From Corynebacterium jeddahense (GTDB lineage: Bacteria; Actinomycetota; Actinomycetes; Mycobacteriales; Mycobacteriaceae): DNA of 64,000 nucleotides. The notes below the pieces were generated by a model, which had not been told where the DNA came from, made no database searches, and saw only the letters and a program-made list of their open reading frames with translations. Made by a program: the position numbers and the translations under genes. Shown piece after piece: positions 44,781 to 53,530 of this stretch (position 1 is the stretch's first letter; every line of letters begins with the position of its first letter). Where the stretch lies: positions 806,001-870,000 of the forward strand of contig NZ_CP063194.1 in the NCBI RefSeq assembly GCF_028609865.1, read 5' to 3'.

Positions 44781-45407
44781 TTAACTTGCACGGGTTGCTC
44801 TGAAAAGGTTCTCAAGATTTTCGATCGCAAGGGAGCAGGTCACATCCTGCGATTGGTATCCTTCGAAACCTGCGATTTGGGATACCAGTCCGCCACGAAG
44901 CGTGTCGACTTGTGCGTAACAGTAAGTTCCGGTTCCGCTTCGAGGACCATAGACAAACATGCTGGGGAGCAAGTCAGACCTATATTTTTCATAAAGCGAA
45001 CCCTGTGCTTCGATCTCTTTTCTCGAAGCGTTGTTGTTCGAAAAGCCCTCGCTCGGAACTTCTGGGTGCTTGGAAAAATCGCAGACGCTCAACCCCCGCG
45101 CCAAACCCCGGTACTCCTCGGGCATGGGCTCGATGTTGTCGAAGCCGGCGGCCGCGAATTCTTCGGGCGAGATCTCGGTGCAGGGGTCGAAGATGTTGTC
45201 GCCGAGGGTGTACGGGTCGAAGTCGCCGATTTCCAGGACGCCGCTGTCGAATACGAACGTGGCAGCATCGGTGCCACCACCGCCGGGTGTGGTCTCCGCG
45301 GTGGTTGGGGTGGGGGAGGGGGACCTGTGGTCGTCGATAAGCGAGGGCCCCGAGCATCCGGCGAGGAGGCCGCAACCGACAAGTAACCCCGCGAAGTTTC
45401 GCTTCAT
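44781..45407 (-). CDS. DUF3558-family lipoprotein
   Basis: 208 aa. Lipoprotein signal FAGLLVGCGLLAGCSGPS with lipobox LAGC, then a Ser/Pro/Thr-rich linker. The DUF3558 core starts with FDPCTEISPEEFAAAGFDNI, the family's DPC-x-(8-12)-aG block, and has two further cysteines (LSVCDFSKH, GTYCYAQVD) that should form disulfides. DUF3558 lipoproteins occur widely in mycobacteria and relatives next to secreted ESX-like proteins; function unknown. ATG 45407 has GGAGG 5 bases upstream. It begins only 21 bases after the tRNA-Gln gene, with no room for its own ordinary promoter. Confidence 0.85.
   Translation of the reverse strand: MKRNFAGLLVGCGLLAGCSGPSLIDDHRSPSPTPTTAETTPGGGGTDAATFVFDSGVLEIGDFDPYTLGDNIFDPCTEISPEEFAAAGFDNIEPMPEEYRGLARGLSVCDFSKHPEVPSEGFSNNNASRKEIEAQGSLYEKYRSDLLPSMFVYGPRSGTGTYCYAQVDTLRGGLVSQIAGFEGYQSQDVTCSLAIENLENLFRATRAS
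45332..45342 (-). repeat. iterated 11-mer, copy 12
   Basis: Just after the lipobox in the DUF3558 gene (PSLIDDH). Confidence 0.8.
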
Positions 45408-45428
45408 AGACCCCTCCATACGAAAAAG

Positions 45429-45500
45429 CTTCCCCACCAGGACTCGAACCTAGAATGACGGTACCAAAAACCGTAGTGTTGCCGATTACACCATGGGGAA
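45429..45500 (-). tRNA. tRNA-Gln (anticodon UUG)
   Basis: 72-nt cloverleaf on the minus strand: acceptor TTCCCCA/TGGGGAA, discriminator G, D-arm, anticodon stem ACGGT/ACCGT around loop TTTTGGT (anticodon TTG), T-arm with GGTTCGAGTCC. CCA is not encoded. A short T-run follows directly. Confidence 0.95.
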
Positions 45501-45586
45501 CAGCATCCCGCATTGTAGCCCACGCCCACCGCACCTCACCAAACCCCACACCACACAAGGGACCAAACGTGGTGTGATGGTGTGCC

Positions 45587-46432
45587 ATGGACCCGCTACG
45601 CAAAGAAAATGTTCTGCCGCTGATCCGGATGGGCCTGGAGGAGGACTTCAGGGACGGCCCGGATGTCACCGCAACTTCCACGCTGGACCCTGACCAGACT
45701 ATGACGGCCCACTTCACGGCCCGCCAGCATGGCACGGTGGCCGGGTTGCAGATCATCGAGTGGACGATGCACGAGCTCAACCCCGACATCAAGATCACAT
45801 TCACAGCCGCTGACGGCGACCGGGTTGAACCGGGCACCAGGCTCGCCACCGTCGAGGGCAACGCCATCGACATCGTGGGGGCGGAGCGCACGGCGTTAAA
45901 CCTGTTGACGTATGCCAGCGGCATCGCCACGCGCACCCGCCAGTGGGCGGACGCCATCGCGGACACGAACGCCAAGGTCCGCGACACCCGCAAGACGCTT
46001 CCCGGCTACCGCGCGCTGGCGAAGTACGCCGTGCGCGCGGGCGGCGGCGTCAACCACCGGATGAGCCTCAGTGACGCCGCGCTGATCAAGGACAACCACA
46101 TTGCGGCGGCAGGAGGAGCAGCAATTGCTTACCGACGCGTCCGTGACCGGTTTCCCGCCGTCCCAGTAGAAACAGAGGTCGACACCTTTGAGCAGCTCGA
46201 AGAGATGTTGCAGCTGAAGCCGGATTTGATCATGGTGGATAATTTTTCGCCTGAGGGGGTGCGCGGAGCCGTCGAGAAGCGAGATGCCCTAAGCCCCGAA
46301 ACGAAGCTGGAGGCCTCCGGCGGGCTGACGTTGGAAAACGCCGGCGAGTATGCCGAGACCGGTGTGGACTACATCGCGGTTGGGGAATTGACCCATTCGG
46401 TGCGTGTGCTGGATATAGGGTTGGACGCATGA
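45587..46432 (+). CDS. nadC: nicotinate-nucleotide pyrophosphorylase (carboxylating)
   Basis: 281 aa. Converts quinolinate and PRPP to nicotinate mononucleotide in NAD synthesis. Motifs: [16 protein letters not shown] (N-terminal), [20 protein letters not shown] then [48 protein letters not shown] and [16 protein letters not shown], plus [20 protein letters not shown]. The ATGA overlap with nadA shows translational coupling. nadB, usually in this operon, is not in the window. Confidence 0.95.
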   Translation: MDPLRKENVLPLIRMGLEEDFRDGPDVTATSTLDPDQTMTAHFTARQHGTVAGLQIIEWTMHELNPDIKITFTAADGDRVEPGTRLATVEGNAIDIVGAERTALNLLTYASGIATRTRQWADAIADTNAKVRDTRKTLPGYRALAKYAVRAGGGVNHRMSLSDAALIKDNHIAAAGGAAIAYRRVRDRFPAVPVETEVDTFEQLEEMLQLKPDLIMVDNFSPEGVRGAVEKRDALSPETKLEASGGLTLENAGEYAETGVDYIAVGELTHSVRVLDIGLDA

Positions 46433-47385
46433 GCTGGAAAGACGAAGTAGCAACCCTGAAGGCTGAGCGCAACGCGGTCATCCTTGCGCACAACTACCAG
46501 CTGCCGGAGATCCAAGACATCGCAGATTACACCGGCGATTCGCTCGCGCTGTCGCGCCAAGCCGCGGCAACCGACGCGGATGTGATCGTGTTTTGCGGAG
46601 TGCACTTCATGGCTGAAAGCGCGAAGATCTTAAGCCCCGGCAAAACGGTGCTCATCCCGGATGAGAGGGCGGGCTGTTCGTTGGCGGACTCTATCACCGC
46701 TGAACAGCTCGCAGAATGGAAAGCGCAGTACCCGGATGCGGTGGTCGTCTCTTACGTCAACACAACCGCTGAGGTCAAGGCACTGACCGACATCTGCTGC
46801 ACGTCCTCGAACGCCGTTGACGTGGTCGAATCCATCGACCCGGACAGAGAGATCCTGTTCTGCCCCGACCAATTCCTCGGCGCGCACGTCAAGCGTGAAA
46901 CCGGGCGGGAGAACATCCGCATCTGGCCGGGCGAATGCCACGTGCATGCTGGCATCAACGGCAAAGAGCTCGCCGAGCAGGCGCAGGCGCACCCTGACGC
47001 GCCGTTGTACATCCACCCGGAGTGCGGGTGCGCCAACTCCGCGATCTACCTGGCCGGCGAAGGGGTGGTGGAGCCGGAGCGCGTGCACATGCTGTCCACA
47101 GGGGGGATGTTGGACCGGGCGCACGGGGAGCAGAGCGGCACCGTGCTGGTCGCCACCGAAACCGGCATGCTCCATCAGTTGCAGCAGGCAGCCCCGGAAA
47201 CCAACTTCAAGCCGGTCAACCCGCGTGCGGAATGCCGCTATATGAAGATGATCACGCCTGAAAAACTCGTGGAGTCGCTGCGGCAGATGCGAGACGAGGT
47301 CACGGTCGATCCGGAAATCGCCGGCAAGGCGCGCGCGTCGCTGGAGCGCATGATCGAGCTCGGCAACCCGGGCAGCGGGGAGTAG
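46429..47385 (+). CDS. nadA: quinolinate synthase
   Basis: 318 aa 4Fe-4S enzyme joining iminoaspartate and dihydroxyacetone phosphate. Motifs: [40 protein letters not shown] then [11 protein letters not shown] (first cluster Cys), [51 protein letters not shown] (second Cys) and [13 protein letters not shown] (third Cys). All three cluster ligands are therefore visible. It overlaps nadC by 4 bases; a TetR gene follows after 29 bases. Confidence 0.95.
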   Translation: MSWKDEVATLKAERNAVILAHNYQLPEIQDIADYTGDSLALSRQAAATDADVIVFCGVHFMAESAKILSPGKTVLIPDERAGCSLADSITAEQLAEWKAQYPDAVVVSYVNTTAEVKALTDICCTSSNAVDVVESIDPDREILFCPDQFLGAHVKRETGRENIRIWPGECHVHAGINGKELAEQAQAHPDAPLYIHPECGCANSAIYLAGEGVVEPERVHMLSTGGMLDRAHGEQSGTVLVATETGMLHQLQQAAPETNFKPVNPRAECRYMKMITPEKLVESLRQMRDEVTVDPEIAGKARASLERMIELGNPGSGE

Positions 47386-47414
47386 CTCCCACAGGCGCTC
47401 TATGCTTGTCAAAC

Positions 47415-48050
47415 ATGGCTCGTACCCGGATGACAGGTTCCCAACGTCGTGATCAGCTGATCGGCGTTGGTCGCGCGGCGTTCGCGGAACGCGGTTTCGA
47501 CGGGATTTCGATGGAGGAGATCGCGTCGCGCGCCGGGGTGTCCAAACCTGTCGTGTACGAGCATTTCGGGGGCAAGGAGGGGCTCTACCTCGCTGTCGTC
47601 GAGCGGGAGATGGCGGCGCTGGAGGCCACGATCACGGCGTCGATCCAGGATGGGCGGTGGCGCGAGCGCATTGAAAACGGTGCGGTGGCGCTGCTGACGT
47701 ACGTGGAGGAAAACACCGACGGATTTGTCATTCTCGTCCACGGCCAGCTGCCGGGGGAGGTGGGGACGTACTCCACTATCCTGAACCGGGTCACCGCCGA
47801 GGTGTCGCACCTTCTGGCGCAGGCGTTCGCGCACCGTGGATTAGACGAGTCGATGGCGGGGTTGTACGGTCAGGCGCTCGTCGGCACGGTGTCGAATACG
47901 GCGCTGTGGTGGCTGGATGAGCGCTCGCCGGACAAGCACACCGTGGCCGCCCACATTTCCAACCTGTGCTGGAACGGTCTGTGCGGCATGGAGGCGCAGC
48001 CGAAGCTTCAAGGCATGAACACGAACGACCAGAAAGTATCGAATGACTGA
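47415..48050 (+). CDS. TetR-family transcriptional regulator
   Basis: 211 aa. Helix-turn-helix in residues 10-55: RDQLIGVGRAAFAERGFDGI, then IASRAGVSKPVVYEHFGGKE, a textbook TetR recognition helix. The rest is the helical effector/dimer domain. ATG 47415 is chosen over the upstream TTG. The last 8 bases overlap the mfd start, so the two are co-translated; a TetR gene beside mfd is common in corynebacteria. Ligand and targets unknown. Confidence 0.9.
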   Translation: MARTRMTGSQRRDQLIGVGRAAFAERGFDGISMEEIASRAGVSKPVVYEHFGGKEGLYLAVVEREMAALEATITASIQDGRWRERIENGAVALLTYVEENTDGFVILVHGQLPGEVGTYSTILNRVTAEVSHLLAQAFAHRGLDESMAGLYGQALVGTVSNTALWWLDERSPDKHTVAAHISNLCWNGLCGMEAQPKLQGMNTNDQKVSND

Positions 48051-51000
48051 CGCCACCCCGCCGGTTCTCGGCGGGCTTCTCACCACCGCCCTGACGGATC
48101 CGAAGCTCAAGGGCCTGGTCACCCACGTCGGCGACGAGCACCTGCACATCACGGGCATCGACCAATCCCGGTCGTGGGCCGCGGGTGCCATCGCCCGCGA
48201 GACCCCGTTGCTCTTGGTCACGGCCACCGGCCACGAGGCGGAGGATCTGACCGCCGAGCTCAAGGCCATTCTGGGCGAGGAGAAGGTTGCCCACTTCCCG
48301 GCCTACGAAACGCTGCCGCACGAGCGCCTCTCGCCAGCCGCCGACATTGTGGGCCGCCGCTCGAAGGTGCTGTGGGAGATGCCGCAGGTCATTGTCGCCG
48401 CCGCCCGCGCGGTGTGCCAGCCGGTGCTTCCCGCGGTCGAACCGATCCGCGTCGCGCTTGAGGCGGAGTACGACTTCGAGGAGCTCACCCGTGAGCTCAC
48501 CTACTTCGCCTACAAGCACGTGGACATGGTTGCGGCGCGCGGCGAGTTCGCCACCCGCGGCGGCATCATCGACGTGTTTCCCACCACCGCGCTCAACCCC
48601 GTGCGCATCGAGTTCTGGGGCGACGAAGTCACCGACATCCGCACCTTCGCGGTTGCGGACCAGCGCACCGTCGACGAGGTCACCTCGGTCGAGCTCCACC
48701 CCGCGCGCCAACTGCTTATCGACGACTCCGTGGCCACCAAAGCCGACGAACTCGCCCGCAAATACCCCTCCAACCCCACCCTGTCCAACCTTTTGGCGCG
48801 CGTGAGCGAGAAGGTGCCCGCGGACGGAATGGAGGCGCTTATCCCCGCATTGATCGACGCCACGTTCTCCGTGCTGCCCGAGCTCATGCCGGCCGGCTCG
48901 ATCGTGCTCGTGACGAACCCGGAGAAAGTGAAGGCCCGCATCGCGGACTTGGAGGCCACCGACCAGGAGTTCCTCGAGGCCGGGTGGGAGGCCGCCGCCA
49001 TGGGCGCCGAGGGCCCGCTGGCGGTGGAGGGCCTCGACGTCTCCGCCTCGTCCTACCGTTCCTACGAGTCGCTGGAGATCTCCGCGCGCAAGGCGGGCAA
49101 CGCCTGGTGGACGTTTGCGCCGCCCGGCATGTTCGGCGCCGACGACACACTGACGCTGCCGCTGGAATTCGAGGCCGCTCCCGCGCCGAAGGGTGACCCG
49201 AAACAGATCGAGCAGCTCTACGCCACGCTGAAACTGCACCTGCAAAACCACGGCCGCGCCGCGTTCGTCGCCCCGGCGAAGGGCACCGTGGAGCGCATGG
49301 CGGAGAGGCTGCGCGAGCGCGGCGTGTCCGCGCGTGTGGCCACGCCTGGGCTCGAACCTGTCGAGGGAGCGGTCACCCTCTACCAGGCGCTGTCCCACGC
49401 CGGCCTCGTCTTCGGCGGGCCGAACCTGGTGGTGGTCACCGAAACCGACGTCACAGGCAACCGCGTGGGAGACATCGCTGGCGCCAAGCGCCGCGCCCCG
49501 CGCCGCCGCAACCGGGTCGATCCGTTGGCCCTGCAGCCGGGGGATTTCGTGGTGCACGACACCCACGGCATCGGCAAGTTCGTGAAAATGGCGGAGCGCA
49601 CCATCAAGGCCGGCGACGAGGACTCGCGCCGCGAATACATCGTGCTCGAGTACCAGCCGGCCAAGCGTGGCCAACCCGGGGACCAGCTCTGGGTGCCCAT
49701 GGAGTCGCTCGATTTGCTGAGTAAGTACACGGGCGGCGAGCAGCCGTCGCTAAGCAAGATGGGCGGCTCGGACTGGAAAACCACCAAGCGCAAGGCGCGC
49801 GCGGCGGTGCGCGAAATCGCGGGCGAGCTTGTGGAACTCTACGCCAAGCGTCAGGCGGCGCCCGGCCACGCGTTCGCGCCCGACACCCCGTGGCAGCACG
49901 AGATGGAGGACGCGTTCCCGTACGTGGAAACCGAGGACCAGCTCAACGCCATCGAGGCTGTGAAGGAGGACATGGAAAAGCCGGTGCCCATGGACCGCGT
50001 CATCGTCGGCGACGTGGGCTTCGGCAAAACTGAGGTTGCCGTGCGCGCCGCGTTCAAGGCGGTGCAGGACGGCACCCAGGTCGCGGTGCTCGTGCCCACG
50101 ACGCTGCTCGCCCAGCAGCACTACTCGACGTTCACGCAGCGCATGGACGGTTTCGGAGTGAACATCGCGGAGCTGTCGCGTTTCACCACCGCCGCCGATT
50201 CCAAAAAGATCCTCGCCGGGCTTGCCGACGGCTCCGTCGATATCGTCATCGGCACCCACCGCCTCCTGCAGACCGGCGTGCAATGGAAGAACCTCGGCCT
50301 GATCATCGTGGACGAGGAGCAGCGCTTCGGCGTGGAGCACAAGGAGCACATCAAGGCGCTGAAATCCCACGTGGACGTGCTCACCATGACGGCGACCCCG
50401 ATCCCGCGCACCCTGGAGATGTCACTCACCGGCATCCGCGAGATGACCTCGATCACCACCGCGCCGGAGGACCGCCACCCGGTGCTCACCTACGTGGGCC
50501 CGCAGGAAGACAAGCAGGTCGCCGCTGCAATCCGCCGCGAACTGCTTCGCGACGGCCAGGTCTTCTACATCCACAACAAAGTCTCCGACATCGAAAAAGT
50601 AGCCCGTAACCTGCGCGAACTGGTGCCCGAGGCGCGCGTTGTGGTCGCGCACGGCCAGATGAGCGAGCAGGTACTCGAGCAGACCGTGCAGGGGTTCTGG
50701 GACCGCGAATACGACGTGATGGTGTGCACCACCATCGTGGAAACCGGCCTGGACATTGCTAACGCCAACACCCTGATCGTGGAGAACGCCCAGAACATGG
50801 GCCTGTCCCAGCTTCACCAGCTGCGCGGGCGCGTGGGCCGCTCCCGCGAGCGCGCCTACGCTTACTTCCTGTACCCCAAGGACAAGGTGCTCACGGAAAC
50901 GTCCTACGACCGCCTGGCCACCATCGCCCAGAACAACGACCTGGGCGCCGGCATCGCCGTGGCGCAGAAGGACCTGGAAATGCGCGGCGCCGGCAACGTT

Positions 51001-51669
51001 TTGGGTGCCGAGCAGTCCGGCCACATCGCCGGCGTGGGCTTCGACATGTACGTCCGACTGGTCTCGGAGGCGGTGGAAACCTTCAAGGGCCTCATGAGCG
51101 GCGAGCTCATCGACGCCACCGACAAGGGGCCGAAGGAAATCCGCGTCGACCTGCCCGTGGACGCCCACATCCCCGAGGCATACATCAACTCCGAGCGCCT
51201 CCGCCTGGAGGTGTACCGCAAGCTCGCCGAAGCGCGTGACGACGACCACCTACGCGCCGCCGCCGACGAAATGGTCGACCGCTTCGGCCCGCTCCCCGTC
51301 GAGGTGGAGCACCTCATGGCGGTGGCCCGACTTCGCAACCAGGCCCGCGCGGTGGGGGTCGCCGACATCCTCACTCAGGGAACCCGCATCAAGTTGCACC
51401 CGGTGGAGCTGCCGGACTCGAAGCAGGTGCGTCTGAAGCGGCTGTACGCGGGGGCGAACTACCGCGCCGCAGCGAAGACTGTGCAGCTGCCGATGCCGCG
51501 CGAGGGGGGTGCGCAGCGGGCACTGAACGCACCGAACCTCCGCGACATGGAGCTGCTCCAGTGGGTCGCCGACGTGCTCACCGACCTGTTGGATGCCCCC
51601 AAGATCTCCGTCGCCGGCTCCACTGCGGCCGAGGAGAAACCGAAAAAGGTCTTCTCTGTCAGTGAGTAG
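48043..51669 (+). CDS. mfd: transcription-repair coupling factor
   Basis: 1208 aa DNA translocase that removes stalled RNA polymerase and recruits UvrA. N-terminal UvrB-like domains begin with GDEHLHITGIDQSRSWAAGA and include FPAYETLPHERLSPAADIVG. The RNA polymerase-interacting domain starts at GDFVVHDTHGIGKF. Helicase motifs: GDVGFGKTEVAVRAA (Walker A, near 656), LVPTTLLAQQHYSTF, VDEEQRFGVEHKE (Walker B), MTATPIPRTLEMSL, and QLRGRVGRSRERAYAYFLYP (motif VI). The C-terminal TRCF domain is complete. Length is normal for actinobacteria. Confidence 0.97.
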   Translation: MTDATPPVLGGLLTTALTDPKLKGLVTHVGDEHLHITGIDQSRSWAAGAIARETPLLLVTATGHEAEDLTAELKAILGEEKVAHFPAYETLPHERLSPAADIVGRRSKVLWEMPQVIVAAARAVCQPVLPAVEPIRVALEAEYDFEELTRELTYFAYKHVDMVAARGEFATRGGIIDVFPTTALNPVRIEFWGDEVTDIRTFAVADQRTVDEVTSVELHPARQLLIDDSVATKADELARKYPSNPTLSNLLARVSEKVPADGMEALIPALIDATFSVLPELMPAGSIVLVTNPEKVKARIADLEATDQEFLEAGWEAAAMGAEGPLAVEGLDVSASSYRSYESLEISARKAGNAWWTFAPPGMFGADDTLTLPLEFEAAPAPKGDPKQIEQLYATLKLHLQNHGRAAFVAPAKGTVERMAERLRERGVSARVATPGLEPVEGAVTLYQALSHAGLVFGGPNLVVVTETDVTGNRVGDIAGAKRRAPRRRNRVDPLALQPGDFVVHDTHGIGKFVKMAERTIKAGDEDSRREYIVLEYQPAKRGQPGDQLWVPMESLDLLSKYTGGEQPSLSKMGGSDWKTTKRKARAAVREIAGELVELYAKRQAAPGHAFAPDTPWQHEMEDAFPYVETEDQLNAIEAVKEDMEKPVPMDRVIVGDVGFGKTEVAVRAAFKAVQDGTQVAVLVPTTLLAQQHYSTFTQRMDGFGVNIAELSRFTTAADSKKILAGLADGSVDIVIGTHRLLQTGVQWKNLGLIIVDEEQRFGVEHKEHIKALKSHVDVLTMTATPIPRTLEMSLTGIREMTSITTAPEDRHPVLTYVGPQEDKQVAAAIRRELLRDGQVFYIHNKVSDIEKVARNLRELVPEARVVVAHGQMSEQVLEQTVQGFWDREYDVMVCTTIVETGLDIANANTLIVENAQNMGLSQLHQLRGRVGRSRERAYAYFLYPKDKVLTETSYDRLATIAQNNDLGAGIAVAQKDLEMRGAGNVLGAEQSGHIAGVGFDMYVRLVSEAVETFKGLMSGELIDATDKGPKEIRVDLPVDAHIPEAYINSERLRLEVYRKLAEARDDDHLRAAADEMVDRFGPLPVEVEHLMAVARLRNQARAVGVADILTQGTRIKLHPVELPDSKQVRLKRLYAGANYRAAAKTVQLPMPREGGAQRALNAPNLRDMELLQWVADVLTDLLDAPKISVAGSTAAEEKPKKVFSVSE
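48714..48724 (+). repeat. iterated 11-mer, copy 13
   Basis: In mfd (LLIDDS). Confidence 0.8.
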
Positions 51670-51678
51670 TCGGGCGGT

Positions 51679-52299
51679 TTAGAAAACGCTCGGCAGGATG
51701 AGCACCATCGCGGTACTCCACGTGAGGTGCACGGCGATGGGGGAGTAGAGCCGGCCGGTGCGAGCTGCCTCGTCATAGGTCACCGCTCCGAGTACGGCGG
51801 CGGCGAAGACGAGTAGTGGCACGCCCATGGAGATGGTGACCAGGGCGTATATCACCGTCGACCACACGCCCGCCTGCATGACCGATTGACCGTGTGCGCG
51901 CAGTTGGCGTGGCACGACGTCGCGGTAGACAAGCTCTTCGCCAATACCGTTGATGACCAGGACTAAGAGGGTGAGCGCGTAGCCGCCCTTGGACGGGGTG
52001 TCCAGGAGCTGGCTGGCGGGTTCTGAGAGTACCGGGATGTGCTGTACGACCAGCGCGCCGAGGATGAATACTCCGGCAAGGAGAGCACCAACTAGGGAGC
52101 CACGCAGAAGTTCGGCCGCCTTGCCGGGTCCGGCGAACGCGCGCCGGTTGCCCCATGCCCACCAGGCAGCGGCATAGACGATTGCAGTGAATACCGTCGC
52201 CGCGTAGAACCCCGCGGTGCCGTCACCGGCGCGTCGGGACGTATACAGCCCGAGCGCGCCGAGCACGCAGGGTACAAGGAACAGCCATTGTCGCGTCAT
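51679..52299 (-). CDS. CPBP-family intramembrane metalloprotease (CAAX protease-like)
   Basis: 206 aa with about six to eight hydrophobic segments. Motif 1 of the CPBP/Abi family is GIGEELVYRDVVPRQL (EExxxR), and the later helices contain the histidines expected for metal binding (IAVHLTWSTAMVLIL). Such proteases cleave membrane peptides or act in bacteriocin self-immunity; role here unknown. ATG 52299 starts at a signal-anchor helix WLFLVPCVLGALGLY. Convergent with mfd, 9 bases between stops. Confidence 0.78.
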   Translation of the reverse strand: MTRQWLFLVPCVLGALGLYTSRRAGDGTAGFYAATVFTAIVYAAAWWAWGNRRAFAGPGKAAELLRGSLVGALLAGVFILGALVVQHIPVLSEPASQLLDTPSKGGYALTLLVLVINGIGEELVYRDVVPRQLRAHGQSVMQAGVWSTVIYALVTISMGVPLLVFAAAVLGAVTYDEAARTGRLYSPIAVHLTWSTAMVLILPSVF

Positions 52300-52318
52300 G
52301 GGGCCTACGGTAATGGAC

Positions 52319-53525
52319 ATGGAGAATCAGAGGACGGCCCTGGTGACTGGGGCGGCCGGGTACGTTGGCGGGCTCGTCGTCAAGCAGTTGCTCGAGGAAG
52401 GCTGGCGCGTAAAGGTGCTGGCGCGAAGCGAGAAGAAGGCGGAGCGCAAGCCATTCGGCGATGATGTGGAGATCTTCGAGGGCGACGCCACCGAGCGTGC
52501 GGACGTGGCTGACGCGCTCCAAGACGTCGATTGCGCGTGGTACCTACTGCACTCCATGGACGACGGTGCAGGCTTCGCCGAGCAGGAAGCGGACATGGCG
52601 CGCTAGTTCGGTGAGGAAGCGAGAAAGGCAGGTGTGGGGCGCATCGTCTACCTCGACGGCCTGCACCCCGAGGGCGAGGAGATGAGCGAGCACCACGCCT
52701 CCCGCGTCCGTGTCGGCGAGATCCTGCTCGCATCAGGCGTGCCGACGGCCGTGCTGCAGGCGGGCGTCGTCATCGGCGACGGTTCCCTGTCATTTAGGCT
52801 GCTGCGCCACGTCACCGAGCGCGTGCCAGCGTTCATCGCGCCGGATTGGATCACGAATTCCATCACCCCCATCGCGGCCCGCGACATTGCCCACTACCTC
52901 GTGCGCGCAGCCGACTTGCCACCAGAGGTCAACCGCACATTCGATGTGGGCGGGCCGGATTCGATGCCGTACGTGGACATGATGCAGCGATACGCGGACG
53001 CGATGGGGCTTCGCCGCCGCCCCTACGTCACCGCGCCGATTTTCACCCGCAAGCTCGCAGCGTGGGGCCTGGGCCAGCTCACGCCGCTGGATTACCAGCA
53101 GATTCTGCCGATTTTCGAATCCGTTAGCGTGGACACCGTGGTCAAGGAGCGTGACCTAGAGGAATTGGTGGGTGCGCCCGAGGGCGGCAACATGCGGTTC
53201 GAGGATGCGGTGCGCGCCGCGGCGAAGGACACCGACCCCGCTTGGTACGGATCGGTGGCGACCCCGCTTCACCTGGCGGCAATCGCCGCTGGCGTGGTGA
53301 GCGGGAAGCCGCTCACCCAGGTGCCCCTCAACCTTGCGACGGCCGTCCTCGCAACCGTGGCGGCCGCCAACGAGAAGAAACGTGGCGAATCCCCGGTGCC
53401 CGCGCTCGCCGTTGCTGCGTCGAATGCGGTGCTGAGCGTGGGGGGTCCGGAAGTCGTCGTCACGCATTGTGCGCGCGGGCTACGCAGCCACCGTCGCGGA
53501 GCTCGTGCGGCGGTTCCTGCGTTAG
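52319..53525 (+). pseudogene. NAD(P)H-binding/epimerase-like protein with stop and frameshift
   Basis: An atypical SDR begins at ATG 52319 (or 52313): TALVTGAAGYVGGLVVKQLL, the GxxGxxG fold, then ARSEKKAERKPFGDD. A TAG at 52604-52606 interrupts it inside DMAR-stop-FGEEARKAG; homology resumes immediately with VGRIVYLDGLHPEGEEMSEH and continues to about 53450. There the frame slips at a run of six G, the next frame giving IVRAGYAATVAELVRRFLR and a stop at 53525. Two lesions in an otherwise intact 400-codon gene mean it is inactive. Related proteins are putative NAD-dependent epimerases. Confidence 0.82.
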
Positions 53526-53530
53526 CGGAT
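53501..53530. repeat. 30-bp direct repeat, left copy
   Basis: Matches 55091-55120 at 27 of 30 positions (core CGGCGGTTCCTGCG). It forms the very end of the epimerase-like pseudogene, including its stop codon. Confidence 0.8.
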
